From: Scilla litardierei
Lineage: Eukaryota > Streptophyta > Magnoliopsida > Asparagales > Asparagaceae
Direction of reading: 5' to 3'
DNA: 64,000 nucleotides
NCBI GenBank assembly: GCA_030789695.1
Contig: CM061139.1
Location: 203,395,641 to 203,459,640, forward strand
Shown here: one piece after another, positions 28,952 to 39,417 of the stretch
How positions within the stretch are numbered: position 1 is the first letter of the stretch
Layout: each line of letters starts with the position of its first letter
Position numbers and translations under genes: made by a program
Notes under the pieces: model-generated
Told to the model about the DNA's origin: nothing
Databases searched by the model: none
The model's input: only the letters and a program-made list of their open reading frames with translations

Positions 28952-31900
28952 CTACTGGTCATTCCCAAACTCATGGTTGTGCTCCAACAGATAGTTTGCA
29001 GCCAGCTCTTCGTTCTTGTTGCAGGCGAAGAAAACATCCAATACAGGCGCACGATCAAATCCCAAGGCCTCAAGCTGCCACACCACATTTAATTTAAAAG
29101 ATATTAGCCGCCATTAAAAGATATTAGCCACACCACATCTGAAGTCTCCTCGCACTCCTGATCAACACCCTAATTGTGCAACAAAATGAAGAACCGTTAG
29201 TTTAGAGTAAATTTGTAATAATTCTAGAATTCGGAATTTAAACAGTGTACATGAGTATGGTTGAACATGCTCTGATTTGCGAGAAATATCTCCTTTGCCA
29301 AAGTGTTGAGATTCTGATTTCTTTTTGATTTTAACTTGGTGCAAATCCCCTCGTTGTGTACCGTTCTCCCACTTGGGAGAGTACACAAGTGTATAGCCAA
29401 AAAATCCAAAAAAAGGAGAGAAGAAAAACCCAAAAAAAAGAAAAGAGAAAAGAAAAAAAAAGAAAAAAAAGCATGTATAGCCAAAAAAACAAATACCCAA
29501 AACCCAAAAAAATTCCCGTGTGAATATTTTTCCTATCTGCCGAAAATAAAGGGAAGACGAGAGTTTGCACCGAGTGTTCTACTCCACACCTTCTCAACCT
29601 CCATCGTTTTCGAAAACACTTGGCATAGGAACTTTCTAGCGATTATCTAAGCGATAGTGTGGTGATTTCCTATGGTTGGGTATTTGTTTTTTTATTTTTG
29701 GCTATACATGCCTTTTTTTCTTTTCTTTCTTTTCTCTTTTCTTTTTTTTGGGTTTTTCTTCTCTTTTTTTTTGGATTTTTTGGATTTTTGGGCTATACAC
29801 TTGTGTACTCTCCCAAGTGGGAGAACGGTACACAACGAGGGGATTTGCACCAAGTTAAAATCAAAAAGAAATCGGAATCTAAACACTTGGGCAAAGGAGA
29901 TATTTCTCGCAAATCAGAGCATGTTCAACCATACTCATGTACACTGTTTAAATTCCGAATTCTAGAATTATTACAAATTTACTCTAAACTAACGGTTCTT
30001 CATTTTGTTGCACAATTAGGGTGTTGATCAGGAGTGCGAGGAGACTTCAGTCTACGAGACACTGAATTTACTAGGCACTAAATTTACTGTGTAGGACATA
30101 GATCTTTGAGTGAGGCCATGAGTGGTCATCTTTATGTCATTTTATTTATGAGCTTGTATCGGTGTGTATTGTATCAGACCTTTCTCCTGTCATGTTATAA
30201 GGAGAGAAAAATTGTACGAGTATTGGTACATTTTCTGCTCAAGACATATATTGTTTTCATTGGTGAATAGCACGACATGCATCACATATGAAAAATAGTC
30301 ATGTTCCCGGGAAGCGCGGTGTGGCGTATGTTGTCCACAATCAATAAAAAAATGCATGCAAATATATTTTCCACAACTATATCTCTTTGTCAAACACATT
30401 GATAAGAGATTAAATTCTATTAGGGGGTTCTCCCGCATAAAATCAAATTGCCTTGTTGAGATCATGCGCAAACATACGAATGCAAGTTGATTAATCAATC
30501 TAATTTTCAGGTAGTTCTATAACCAGGCTAAAGGAGTTCAATGAGAATAAGAATGCAGAGTTTGACTAACATGTTCAATTGCTTCACACTCCTCAGGGGT
30601 CATCGTCAAAGCTTGGGGGCACTGCACCTGCTAGCTGAATTAGCAGATTGCTGATTCAAATGCATTGGTGCAAAAAATACAGTTGTTAACATCATCAGAA
30701 GTATGGAACATGTAAGAGGTTAAATAAATTAGTGCATTACCTTTCTCCTCACTCAGCTGGTTCATTAATCAAACGAAGAAATTCCCCTTGGTGCTCTTGA
30801 ATAAGCCTCGTGATTTGAGGATTTTGTTTAGCCAGTTCTTGAAGCAGTAGCTGAGGACAGGAACTATAGCATTTAAAAATGGCAACACCTTCTGCTTCAA
30901 AAGCAAAAGCAACAAGCTAAGAATCAAAATAAGACCTGGAGAATATGAGGATTTGCCTGCACCATAGTCTGCAGGCTCGAAACTACACACATGAAAAAAA
31001 GAAATGGTGTTATGCATTGTGCCCCTAAAACTTTAAATAGATATTTTCGAATCGCAGTACCTGTGGACGCATATGAAGAAAATCAAGGTCACCTGCACCA
31101 GCATTGGTGGCTGCACCAGGCAGACCCTGCTAAATGTAAACAAAACCGAACTTAGCCAACCATAGCTTTCTCACTGTGATAAAAAAATCAATTACGGGGA
31201 TCGTCCAACGGTTCAATGTGCCTACTTGAGGACAGAGCGCCAAAGGATTTGCATTGGGCCCACTGGAAGGGATCGCAGGTTGTGCTGGTTGTGGAGCTTG
31301 GACCGAGGGATTGGTTGTTTGACCACCAGTCGGCACCCGGGCAGCTGGAGGAGCTTCATCTTGCTCAGGAATGCCCTGCCAAACAAATGAAAAAATTTGA
31401 GACAATTACATGTGGACAATGGAGAAGAACCAAAGCCAATAGCCATTGTGCACAAGATAGGGAGGCACTCAAGGAATGGGAACTAAAAATGAAAATGTGG
31501 CTGCTTGGAATTCAATATTTATGATAGAGTTTTGCCCTTTAAAGAAGAAAAAAGTTGTTGGTTGAATATGGGCATGTAATTACATGCTTGAGTTGATTAA
31601 AAAATTGCTTAAAATAACATCTAGCTCAATAGTGAGAAAATTTATTTTCTCCGACTAAAAGATGGTGGCATTTACATCTTTTAATGTTTCTTTCTTCATT
31701 CATATAAATAGCAAATACAACTTATGATTCTATATAAGTTACTTGATTTAATTAACTTTTTATTTGGAAACTGTTCCAATTTCATGATTTATTGTATTGC
31801 ATAATTGCACATATAGTACTATCCTTAAATGCCTTTGATTGCATGTTATAACATCTTATTAGATATATGACATCTAGGACATTATCTCTGCCCTTAAAAT

Positions 31901-32156
31901 ATCAATATTTAAGAATATGGAATATATGTATACATATGCATGTAAACAATTGGATGACGAGGTAATGGAACTTACAGAATATAAATATTCAACAGCCATT
32001 TCAGGATTATTATATGCAGCGTGTAGAGCTCGGACAACTGTCTTCATGTCCCAACTCCCTCCCACCATATCAAGAATTTGTTGCATGGTCTGTTCCAGGT
32101 TACTACCTGCAACAAGGTTTGATGCTGCCAGACCATATATGTCTGTTTCGGTGCTG
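28952..32156 (-). pseudogene. RAD23: RAD23 homologue, intron-containing pseudogene lacking the ubiquitin-like domain
   Basis: RAD23 shuttles ubiquitinated proteins to the proteasome and takes part in nucleotide-excision repair through a UBL domain, two UBA domains and an XPC-binding domain. Seven exons can be placed by GT/AG sites: 32156-31976 (UBA1: [18 protein letters not shown] and [14 protein letters not shown]), 31375-31226 (GIPEQDEAPPAARVP, then linker), 31126-31061, 30982-30936, 30850-30741 (XPC-binding region: [16 protein letters not shown]), 30650-30571 and 29074-28952 (UBA2: [30 protein letters not shown], stop TAG). Three lesions break it: a 1-base deletion in the 47-bp exon, an in-frame TGA after NEPAE, and a 1-base gain in a C5 run (30615-30619). 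The UBL exons are not found upstream. Confidence 0.9.
29139..30050. repeat. Large inverted repeat in the last RAD23 intron
   Basis: Arms 29139-29500 and 29676-30050 are reverse complements over about 360-375 bp with high identity, separated by about 175 bp. Each arm includes TGAAGTCTCCTCGCACTCCTG at its outer edge and a CTCCCACTTGGGAG palindrome, with a poly-A/T-rich inner part. Matching 110-120-residue frames on the two strands are the same non-coding sequence read from each arm. No target duplication was found. It enlarges the intron to about 1.5 kb, whereas the other introns are about 85-600 bp. Confidence 0.92.
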
Positions 32157-32519
32157 CTGCATAGAGCATATAGCTAAATATATATTAGACATAGCTAATA
32201 GAAATGATCCTTTAAATTAAAACAACATAAGAATAAAATAATATATGATCAACACCATTTTAAATTAAAATTACATTTAGCGGGCAATGTCCCTAGGCAA
32301 ACTAAACCTAACAGAAGTTGCAAAGCATTGAAGAAAGTAACTGGAAGCCACCAACAATAATGTTTCCAGAGCAAATTGCTCGACTTCCACCAACCTAACT
32401 CTGGACGGAAGCAATTTAGAATTTAGTGGTGGGATGTGGTGGATTTTGGGAAGAACTAGGGCTTCAATAAAAAAGAAAATCAAAAGATAAAAAATCACAC
32501 ACCAACTCCAGAAAACCAC
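32157..32519. other. Region upstream of the first recognisable RAD23 exon
   Basis: AT-rich; no UBL-coding exon, promoter or other gene was recognised. Confidence 0.5.
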
Positions 32520-32870
32520 ATGAAATGAAAGTTCACATGGAAACTAGGCTTTCTCATCCACTGATTCTTACTGATTCTCTTCTCTGATTTCCAAAAGTAT
32601 AATACAACCTGTATTCATAACCAAGGCTATGTGCATCACACACGTGCAAAATAAAATAAAATCTAAATAAAAGAAGACCTTAAAAGCCCAACAAAAGAAT
32701 GCACTGAAGAAGCCCAGAAAATGCTAGAACTCCTAAAAAAGTCCAAATAAACCAAAACTAGTCTCTTATATTCGATTTTTTTCGAATAGACATGATCTTC
32801 ATCAACACCAAAAATATGTAGCATTCAATCATACGACGTTCCACATCATATCTCCCCTGGTTGGAGAAAA
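32520..32870 (-). repeat. LTR-like repeat, copy 1
   Basis: Shares a long but diverged match with 37845-38160 in the same orientation: TGATTTCCAAAA, ATAACCAAGGCTATG, AAATAAAATAA, TAAAAGCCCAA and a GAATAGAC segment. On the minus strand the neighbouring GAGTTTTCTCCAACCAGGGG resembles the pol end and polypurine tract of some Gypsy elements, so this may be a 3' LTR start. Ends were not resolved. Confidence 0.5.
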
Positions 32871-32916
32871 CTCGACCTCAAGTATGAAATGAAAGAATCT
32901 TGAGTGATGTTCCAAA

Positions 32917-33610
32917 CAAGGTTTTAGGTATCGGTTTCGGAGAGGGTATCGCTCTCTCGAAAATTTAAGTTTCGGTATCAGTATTGTCCGTTTCGGCGGT
33001 ATCGGACGTGTGTTTCGGTTGGTCAGTATCGGTAGTTTTAAATACATAAAATCTATCAGATATGTAAAAAACTAAAGTAGCTAAAATTTTGCCTTGCACA
33101 CCCACCGTTTTACTTTGCGCACGTATCACTTATTTGCAAGTTTGCCTTGGAGTTGCTTTGCGTACCTACCATTTTGCTTTGTGCACATATCACTTATTTA
33201 CAAAGTTGCCATAAAATATCTTCCTCTACACATAACTTATTTACAAGTTTACCATTCAAAATATTCCTCTCTCTCGCGGTCCCCCCCTCTCTCTCGTTCT
33301 CTCACAGAAGCGACAGCAGCGGCAGCAGGCGACATCAGGCGGCAGGCGGCAGGCGGCGGCCGGTAAGTTTGATTTTTTTCCAGTTTCTTCTTCTTCCTCC
33401 TCTTTTTTTTGATTTTGGCCAGTTTCTTACCCATTTTGCTGGCCGAAACCCTAGGGTTTCGGCCAGTTTCGTCCGATACTGGACGAAACCGACCGAAACC
33501 CTAGGGTTTCGGCCGATACCGATTTTATGCTGCCGTTTCGGACCAGTACTGGGCGGTACCGGTCCAATACGTCCAATACCAAGAGGTATCGGACGATACC
33601 TCAAACCATG
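32917..33610. mobile_element. Non-autonomous hAT-type element (694 bp)
   Basis: Flanked by the exact 8-bp duplication GTTCCAAA (32909-32916 and 33611-33618). The termini are imperfect inverted repeats: CAAGGTTTTAGGTATCGG on the left and CATGGTTTGAGGTATCG on the right, read inward. Many GTATCGG/CCGATAC words lie near both ends. There is no transposase. The ends match the 6.2-kb element at 38880-45075, which belongs to the same family and could once have supplied the enzyme. Confidence 0.92.
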
Positions 33611-33618
33611 GTTCCAAA

Positions 33619-34036
33619 GGCTTCGAAGAAGTAAACAGAATGAAACGCAAAATCAGATGGCAAGTTGGGGATGAGAGATATGGAATAACGAAGTCAGATA
33701 TGATTCATTTGTGGCATCTGAACATGAATCAAAGGTAGCTATTCATCAAGGTTTTCTCTTAAGACCAAGCTAGTTAATTTAGAAGTTGAATCCATCGATT
33801 TGTTTTGTTTGGATTCAATTCTAATTGAATTCAATAGAAGATTCTTCTCATGGATCAATTCAAACTATGACTCTGATTCAGGCCATAGCTCATGATCTGA
33901 CTCATGCTCAGACTATGGCCTTAGTTTTGTCTGTCTGGGGCTCTTGTTCCGACTTAGGCACATGTTCGGGCTCAAAACCAAACTCTTATTTCAGCTCTTA
34001 CTTTGGTTTTGGCTTTGCCTAATTAAATTCATTGAA
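33619..34036. other. Unassigned segment
   Basis: No gene recognised. The word CTCATG(A)TCTGACTCATGCTCAG near 33885-33910 is part of a low-complexity pyrimidine/purine stretch. Confidence 0.4.
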
Positions 34037-37000
34037 TGTTGAAGCATTTCATGCCGAAGGTCAACTCCCAATCCAATGCAAAACCTAGAAAGGGTGCAAT
34101 GGCCCAAGATTTGTAAAAAATAATTTTAATTTTCTAGGATTTTCAAGAATTTTCTATAGTTTTTCCTTAATTATTTCATTATTCCCCCTAACCCCGTCTA
34201 ATTAACGCTAACCTGCAACCTACTTACAACCGAAGCCAACCCGACACGTTTAAAATATAATCACACATGTCTCTCCCCCCTCTCACCTTCTAATTTTCCT
34301 TCCTTTTCTCTTTCCTTTTCTTTTTTCCCCCAACTCACTCTCCCGTCGCATCAGTTGTGACCTGCAGGCGCCATCCCCTTGCCACGACTATGCCCGCCCT
34401 TGCAAGAGCACAATGATGTGGGCGTCAACAAACCCACGCCACACTTACCTCTCAAGCCCCGTCCCTCGTACGTCTCCATATTTCTAGCTCTTTTCAGCTC
34501 TTTTGAGTTTCAGCAAAACCCAAACCCTAACCCTAATGATGACTTTCAGAGCTCTCTCTCGCTCCCACTCTCTCTCGTTCACTAGAGCCATACTCTCCTT
34601 CCTACATACCCTGATCACCTCTTACAACTCCATGCTAGCTCATGTAACAATCGCAGCAGTAAAAACTCAGTAGGACGGCAAAATGTCCCGTGAGATTGAC
34701 AGAAATCTTCGACTCTGGCGACGAGTAAGTTCCCTTAAATTGTTTTAAGATCTCATAAACTCGGCTACTTTGGTTTTAATTATTGATTGAAGAATTTTGG
34801 GGTTTTCCTCGTTTGACCGTGAGTAGGTTTGGTTTTCCCCCTTGCATAGTTGTGCGTTCTTTAGGAGGGGACTTTGTTGCTTGATGTGTGTGGCTATTAC
34901 AGTTGATTATGGCCTCTGCTGCTTGTTCTACCCGTAGCGTCAGCTGCTGCCGATGCTCTACCATCGCAGCTCCGTTTCACTTTTGTGGCTAAGCTGTTGT
35001 TATACTTTATTGTGATGGTTGTGCTGGTGTTTTGTTGCCCTAACTGTCGTTTTGTTTCACTTTTGTGCTTAAGCTACTGCTCTGCTTCATTGTGCTATTG
35101 TTTTGTAGGGACAGCTCATTGTGCTATTGTTTTGTGGCCCTTGTCGCTGCTCTTTTTTACTTTTGTGGTTGAGCTACTTGTGTCTTTTTTATTGTCGCTA
35201 TTTTGTTTTTGTGTGGGTCTCGTCCTTAGTTGAGAGGCATGGTTCTTGTGCGTGTGCCTTGTCTTGTTTTTTGGCATGATCCTTGTGTGAGTTATGTTCT
35301 TTGTGGCAGCATGATCATTGCGTGGGCCTCCAATGTATAATGGCTCGTGTCAACATTGGAGTTGCTATGGTCCTTTCGTTGCATCAACATTGGTTTGTGT
35401 TGCTAACATAGTTTTAGGCATTATATCATGAATATTATGAAGTGGATTTCACACTCAAATCTAGTGCCTTAGCCCGTTCTGAGCATGATTAGTTTCGGAT
35501 TTGATTATGTGAATCTTAAGGACGGAAATATTATTTTCTATATTGACATTGTTCAGAGAAAAACCTTAACATGAGAAATTAGATTGAAAAACATAAGAAC
35601 TTAATTGTGGGACATGCGAGAGAATGCATAAATTATTATAAACGATTATAAACTGAAATTGATCTCAGTTTTGTAGTCTAGTCTTGAGCAATGCTAGAAT
35701 GTCATTGGTAATGTAACTCATTGTTCTAATGGTTTCATTCACTTGGATATGGTTTGATTCTCGGATCGATATGGAGGTTATGATTACTTTCCTTTATGGC
35801 ATATGCATAATGCTTGATTACAAAGAGACTGATATAATGATATTTGTCCTTGGGCTATACTTAGAGACTTTGTCTCCCCTACATATGATATGTACATAGT
35901 AAATCTCACAAATATCAATCTTTATACATTGATTACATTGACGTGAGATGTTTGTCTAAGTAGATACATCATACACCATCACTACCATTAACATGACACT
36001 AATTATACACATACAAGTAATACTACACAGGATACTGCCTCAAACACATATATTGTACATGCCATTGTATCAAACTTGACAATACCGAAACTTGAACTGA
36101 ACTTGACACCATATACCGATATTCACGTACATCACACTTGATTATCTAGTATTGCACTAAATACCTGAAAACATGATAACTTATATTATTGAGGGTACAA
36201 GAACGACTGGAGACTGGAGCCACCCCTACTGTATCTAATTGTTCTTTTACTATTTTTGATTATTCATATCAATTTACTTGACTGTATCTGGCCTAGGTAA
36301 GCGTCTCCGTTGGCATGAGTGGGTTCATATGTTACATATTATGTCCTTAAGCATGAATCAGAACATTAGACATAGAAGCACTAAAAATAGAAGCACTGAT
36401 TCCAAGTGTATAGTCATATAGATAATGTTATCATAACTCGCTATTATCATGACATACATTGCCATGTTATTTGTTTTCATACAATATTACTCGTGTTGTT
36501 GTGTTTTAGTTTATATAATATCACTTATGCTAATGTGCTTTAGTTGATATTACTACTGGCGATGTTTGTATGATTCTACTCCTGCTAATGCGTTTTTAGT
36601 TTATATATTTATTTTATATGCAAATCTCACATGTTTTTCGTGTAGTTTTTAGAGACATAACATACTCTAACGTTTGCTTTTTGCTACCGTTAAGTGTAGG
36701 AAGTGGTTACCCTGAGAGCACATGCTTAGAGGATCAAGAACCCTTGAAGCATGGTACAGAGTTCTAGTAAACATATCTTTATTTTATTTTTCATTTCAAT
36801 GTGTGAGATATTTTGCAAAGCCGATGGCCGAAGCAGTGTCTTTTCAATTTCGTGTATTGGACCTCATGATATGTATAAAACATTTTGTTACCGAGTATAT
36901 ATGTCTTTGGTATACTGTGTGTATCTGTATCAATCTATGATGACTTATAGGACCTACCTTCTCGTACGCTTAGTGTATATTGAATTTAAAGAAAAAATGA

Positions 37001-37081
37001 TTAAAATTATTCTTTTGTGTTCAAGATGCATTGTGGTTTATCTCGCGCCATTTCCTTCATATTGGAAACTAGGGCATGACA
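34037..37081 (+). mobile_element. Probable Gypsy solo LTR, left end uncertain
   Basis: The segment ends GGAAACTAGGGCATGACA at 37081, the ending style of long Del/Tekay-type LTRs, and no primer site or pol follows. The start at TGTTGAAGCATTTCATG is a best guess. Internally there is GTGCAATGGCCC near 34095, a CT-rich stretch, an AACCCTAACCCTAA word near 34520 and no long coding frame. The same GTGCAATGGCCC word occurs in the minus-strand solo LTR further right, suggesting related families. No target duplication was confirmed. Confidence 0.55.
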
Positions 37082-37844
37082 AAGAATAAAAAACGGTCCT
37101 CTGTATAGGTTGATCCTAATGGGACCATGCTTATAGTGCATTTAGACATGTAATCCTCTAGAAGATCCGAGCTTGTTTTGTCTCAAGGTACCAGAAAAAC
37201 TTGGTGAACATCTCCTTAAGTCTTCCAAAATGAATTCTCTAGGTTTTGGTCTTCTCAATCAGCCATGTTGGCTCCAAAGAAGGCAAAGAAACTTGCAAAC
37301 GTAAGATCCTTAGGAGTTTTCAGAGGAAGGTTTTCCAGGTTAGAGTCAAAATATGCATAAAAAGCTTTACAAATATCCCAAAAAATCAAACATGTCAGAT
37401 CTAGCCCTATCAGCTCAAGTTGGCATGAGTGAGGTTCGGCTCAAGTCAACTAAAATCAACTCAATTGGCAGCTATCTGATGCAATTAGATAGCATATATA
37501 GGCAATTTCAGTAACAATGATGGGTTCAAGTGATCGATTGGATATACTGAGTGGGCAAAGTTGAAGGAGATGGGAACTATTGTTAGGGTGTTGGGGATTT
37601 TCTTTTTTTCTTTTTTATAAATTGAAAAGATGGAAAAGGATGATGGTGATTTGAGATTGAGGATCTTTGCTTAAATGCCAAATTTGGCACAATACAAAAA
37701 TTATTTAAAAATTTATGGTGGGTGATTTGGTGAATCTGGAGAACTAATGTTTGATAAAACAAAATCAGATGATAGAAATAGGATTCGGACCTCACTTCCT
37801 AGTGAATCACAACCAACTCTACATATGCAAAGAGATTTTCAAAG
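37082..37844. other. Unassigned segment
   Basis: AT-rich DNA with no supported gene. Short frames on both strands lack recognisable content. Confidence 0.45.
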
Positions 37845-38160
37845 GAAACTAGGGTTTCTCAAAACATTGTCTACTGATTATTTTCTTTGATTTCCAAAAT
37901 TCTCATGCAACCAGAATTTATAACCATGACTACATACACCACACTTGTTACAAATTAAAATAAAATAACACTCTAAATAAAAGAAAACTCTAAAAGCCCA
38001 ATAAAAGAAAACATTAAAGGAGGCCAAAATAGTTATAACCCTTTAACATCCAAATAAAAACTAGTTTGGCATCCTAGATTTGTCTAGAATAGACTTGAAA
38101 TTCATCAACTCAAAACTAATATAGCACTTGATCATGAATCATTTCGCATCAATGCAATGC
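37845..38160 (-). repeat. LTR-like repeat, copy 2
   Basis: Diverged partner of 32520-32870 in the same orientation. The two could be the LTRs of one very old minus-strand element whose interior was replaced by later insertions. No primer site was recognised beside it. Confidence 0.5.
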
Positions 38161-38871
38161 TATGTAATAAGGTTCCCAAAATATCAGGGCATTACAGCAG
38201 TATATTCACATATTGGGAAAAATTATCTCTTCCATGTAGAAAAACATAAAATTATCCCTGCAATCACCTCATTTTTAAAAATATAATTTTAAAAGACCTA
38301 TTTTATTAGAACACAAGACAGTGTAAGCAGTTAAAAGTTAAAACAACCAAAAAGAGGAAGAAAATGTAGTAACGATACAAGGATAAAAGAGATGAAAAAA
38401 TTACCATAAAATTCTCAAACATAGTTGGTTAATGAATAAGGCAAAAATATTAACAGTGTAATTAGTTAAAACAACCTAAGAGGGAAGAAAAGAAGGAAGC
38501 TAGTAGCAATATGGGATGCAAAAAAGGGAAACTGCGCAATAATAAACCGAGTGTCCAATTACAGTTTTAAACAATAAATAAATGAAACAACAATATATAA
38601 AAACATCTGAAGCGGGCATCCAAGCAAAATTTTAAAACAACATAAGTAATAATAACAACACAGAGCATTGTAAGTTTGTAACAATCTAACAGAACAAAAT
38701 AGTTGATTTGCATATTTATAAAATTGACTGCATATCAGTGACATCTTCATCCAAATTTTATTGGCATTGTTGAAATAGAAAATAGGTCACACCCAAAATA
38801 GGTTTTGTTGTTGTTTATAGTTTATACAGGTCAAAAAAATATGGTACAATAACAAAAATAAGTCAATTATA
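38161..38871. other. AT-rich segment, nothing recognised
   Basis: High A+T, no gene, no clear repeat. It ends in the target duplication of the hAT element (CTTCTAAT, 38872-38879). Confidence 0.5.
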
Positions 38872-39417
38872 CTTCTAATCCAGGTTTTAGGTTTCGGTTT
38901 CGGAGAGGGTATCGCTCCGTCCAAAATTTAGGTTTCGGTATCGGTATCACCCGTTTCGGCGGTATCGGAAGGAAGTTTCGGTATCGTCTGTATCGTCCGT
39001 ATCGGTAGTTTCGTTTCGGTATCAGTATCGGTATCAGAGATATTTTCTTGTATTTTCCTGTATTTTTGTATTTTTTTGTATTTTATACTTTGCTGTATTT
39101 TACTGTATTTTCTTGTATTTAACAGTATTTTCCTGTATTTTATACTTTGTTGTATTGTCCTGTATTTCAGTATCGGAGATACTTTGCTGTATTTTCCTGT
39201 ATTTTATGCATTTTCTTTATTTTTCATGTATTTTCATGTATTTTTCATGTATTTTTCTGTTTACATTACTCATTTGTAACAACAATTAACTAATTAATAG
39301 ATATAAAAGAACAATAAATATTGATGAACCATAAATCTGCCTTCATAATACAAAAGCTGAATAAAATACATCAAAAGATACAAAAATGAAGAAAATAAAT
39401 AAAAAGATACAAAAATC

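Noticed and set aside
29162..30027. Paired 112- and 122-residue frames on opposite strands as duplicated genes
   Set aside because: They are the two arms of one inverted repeat, with Phe-rich translation of poly-A/T tracts and no recognisable domain.
34510..34530. Telomere-like AACCCTAACCCTAA word
   Set aside because: Only about two to three units occur inside an LTR-type sequence; it is too short to call an interstitial telomere.
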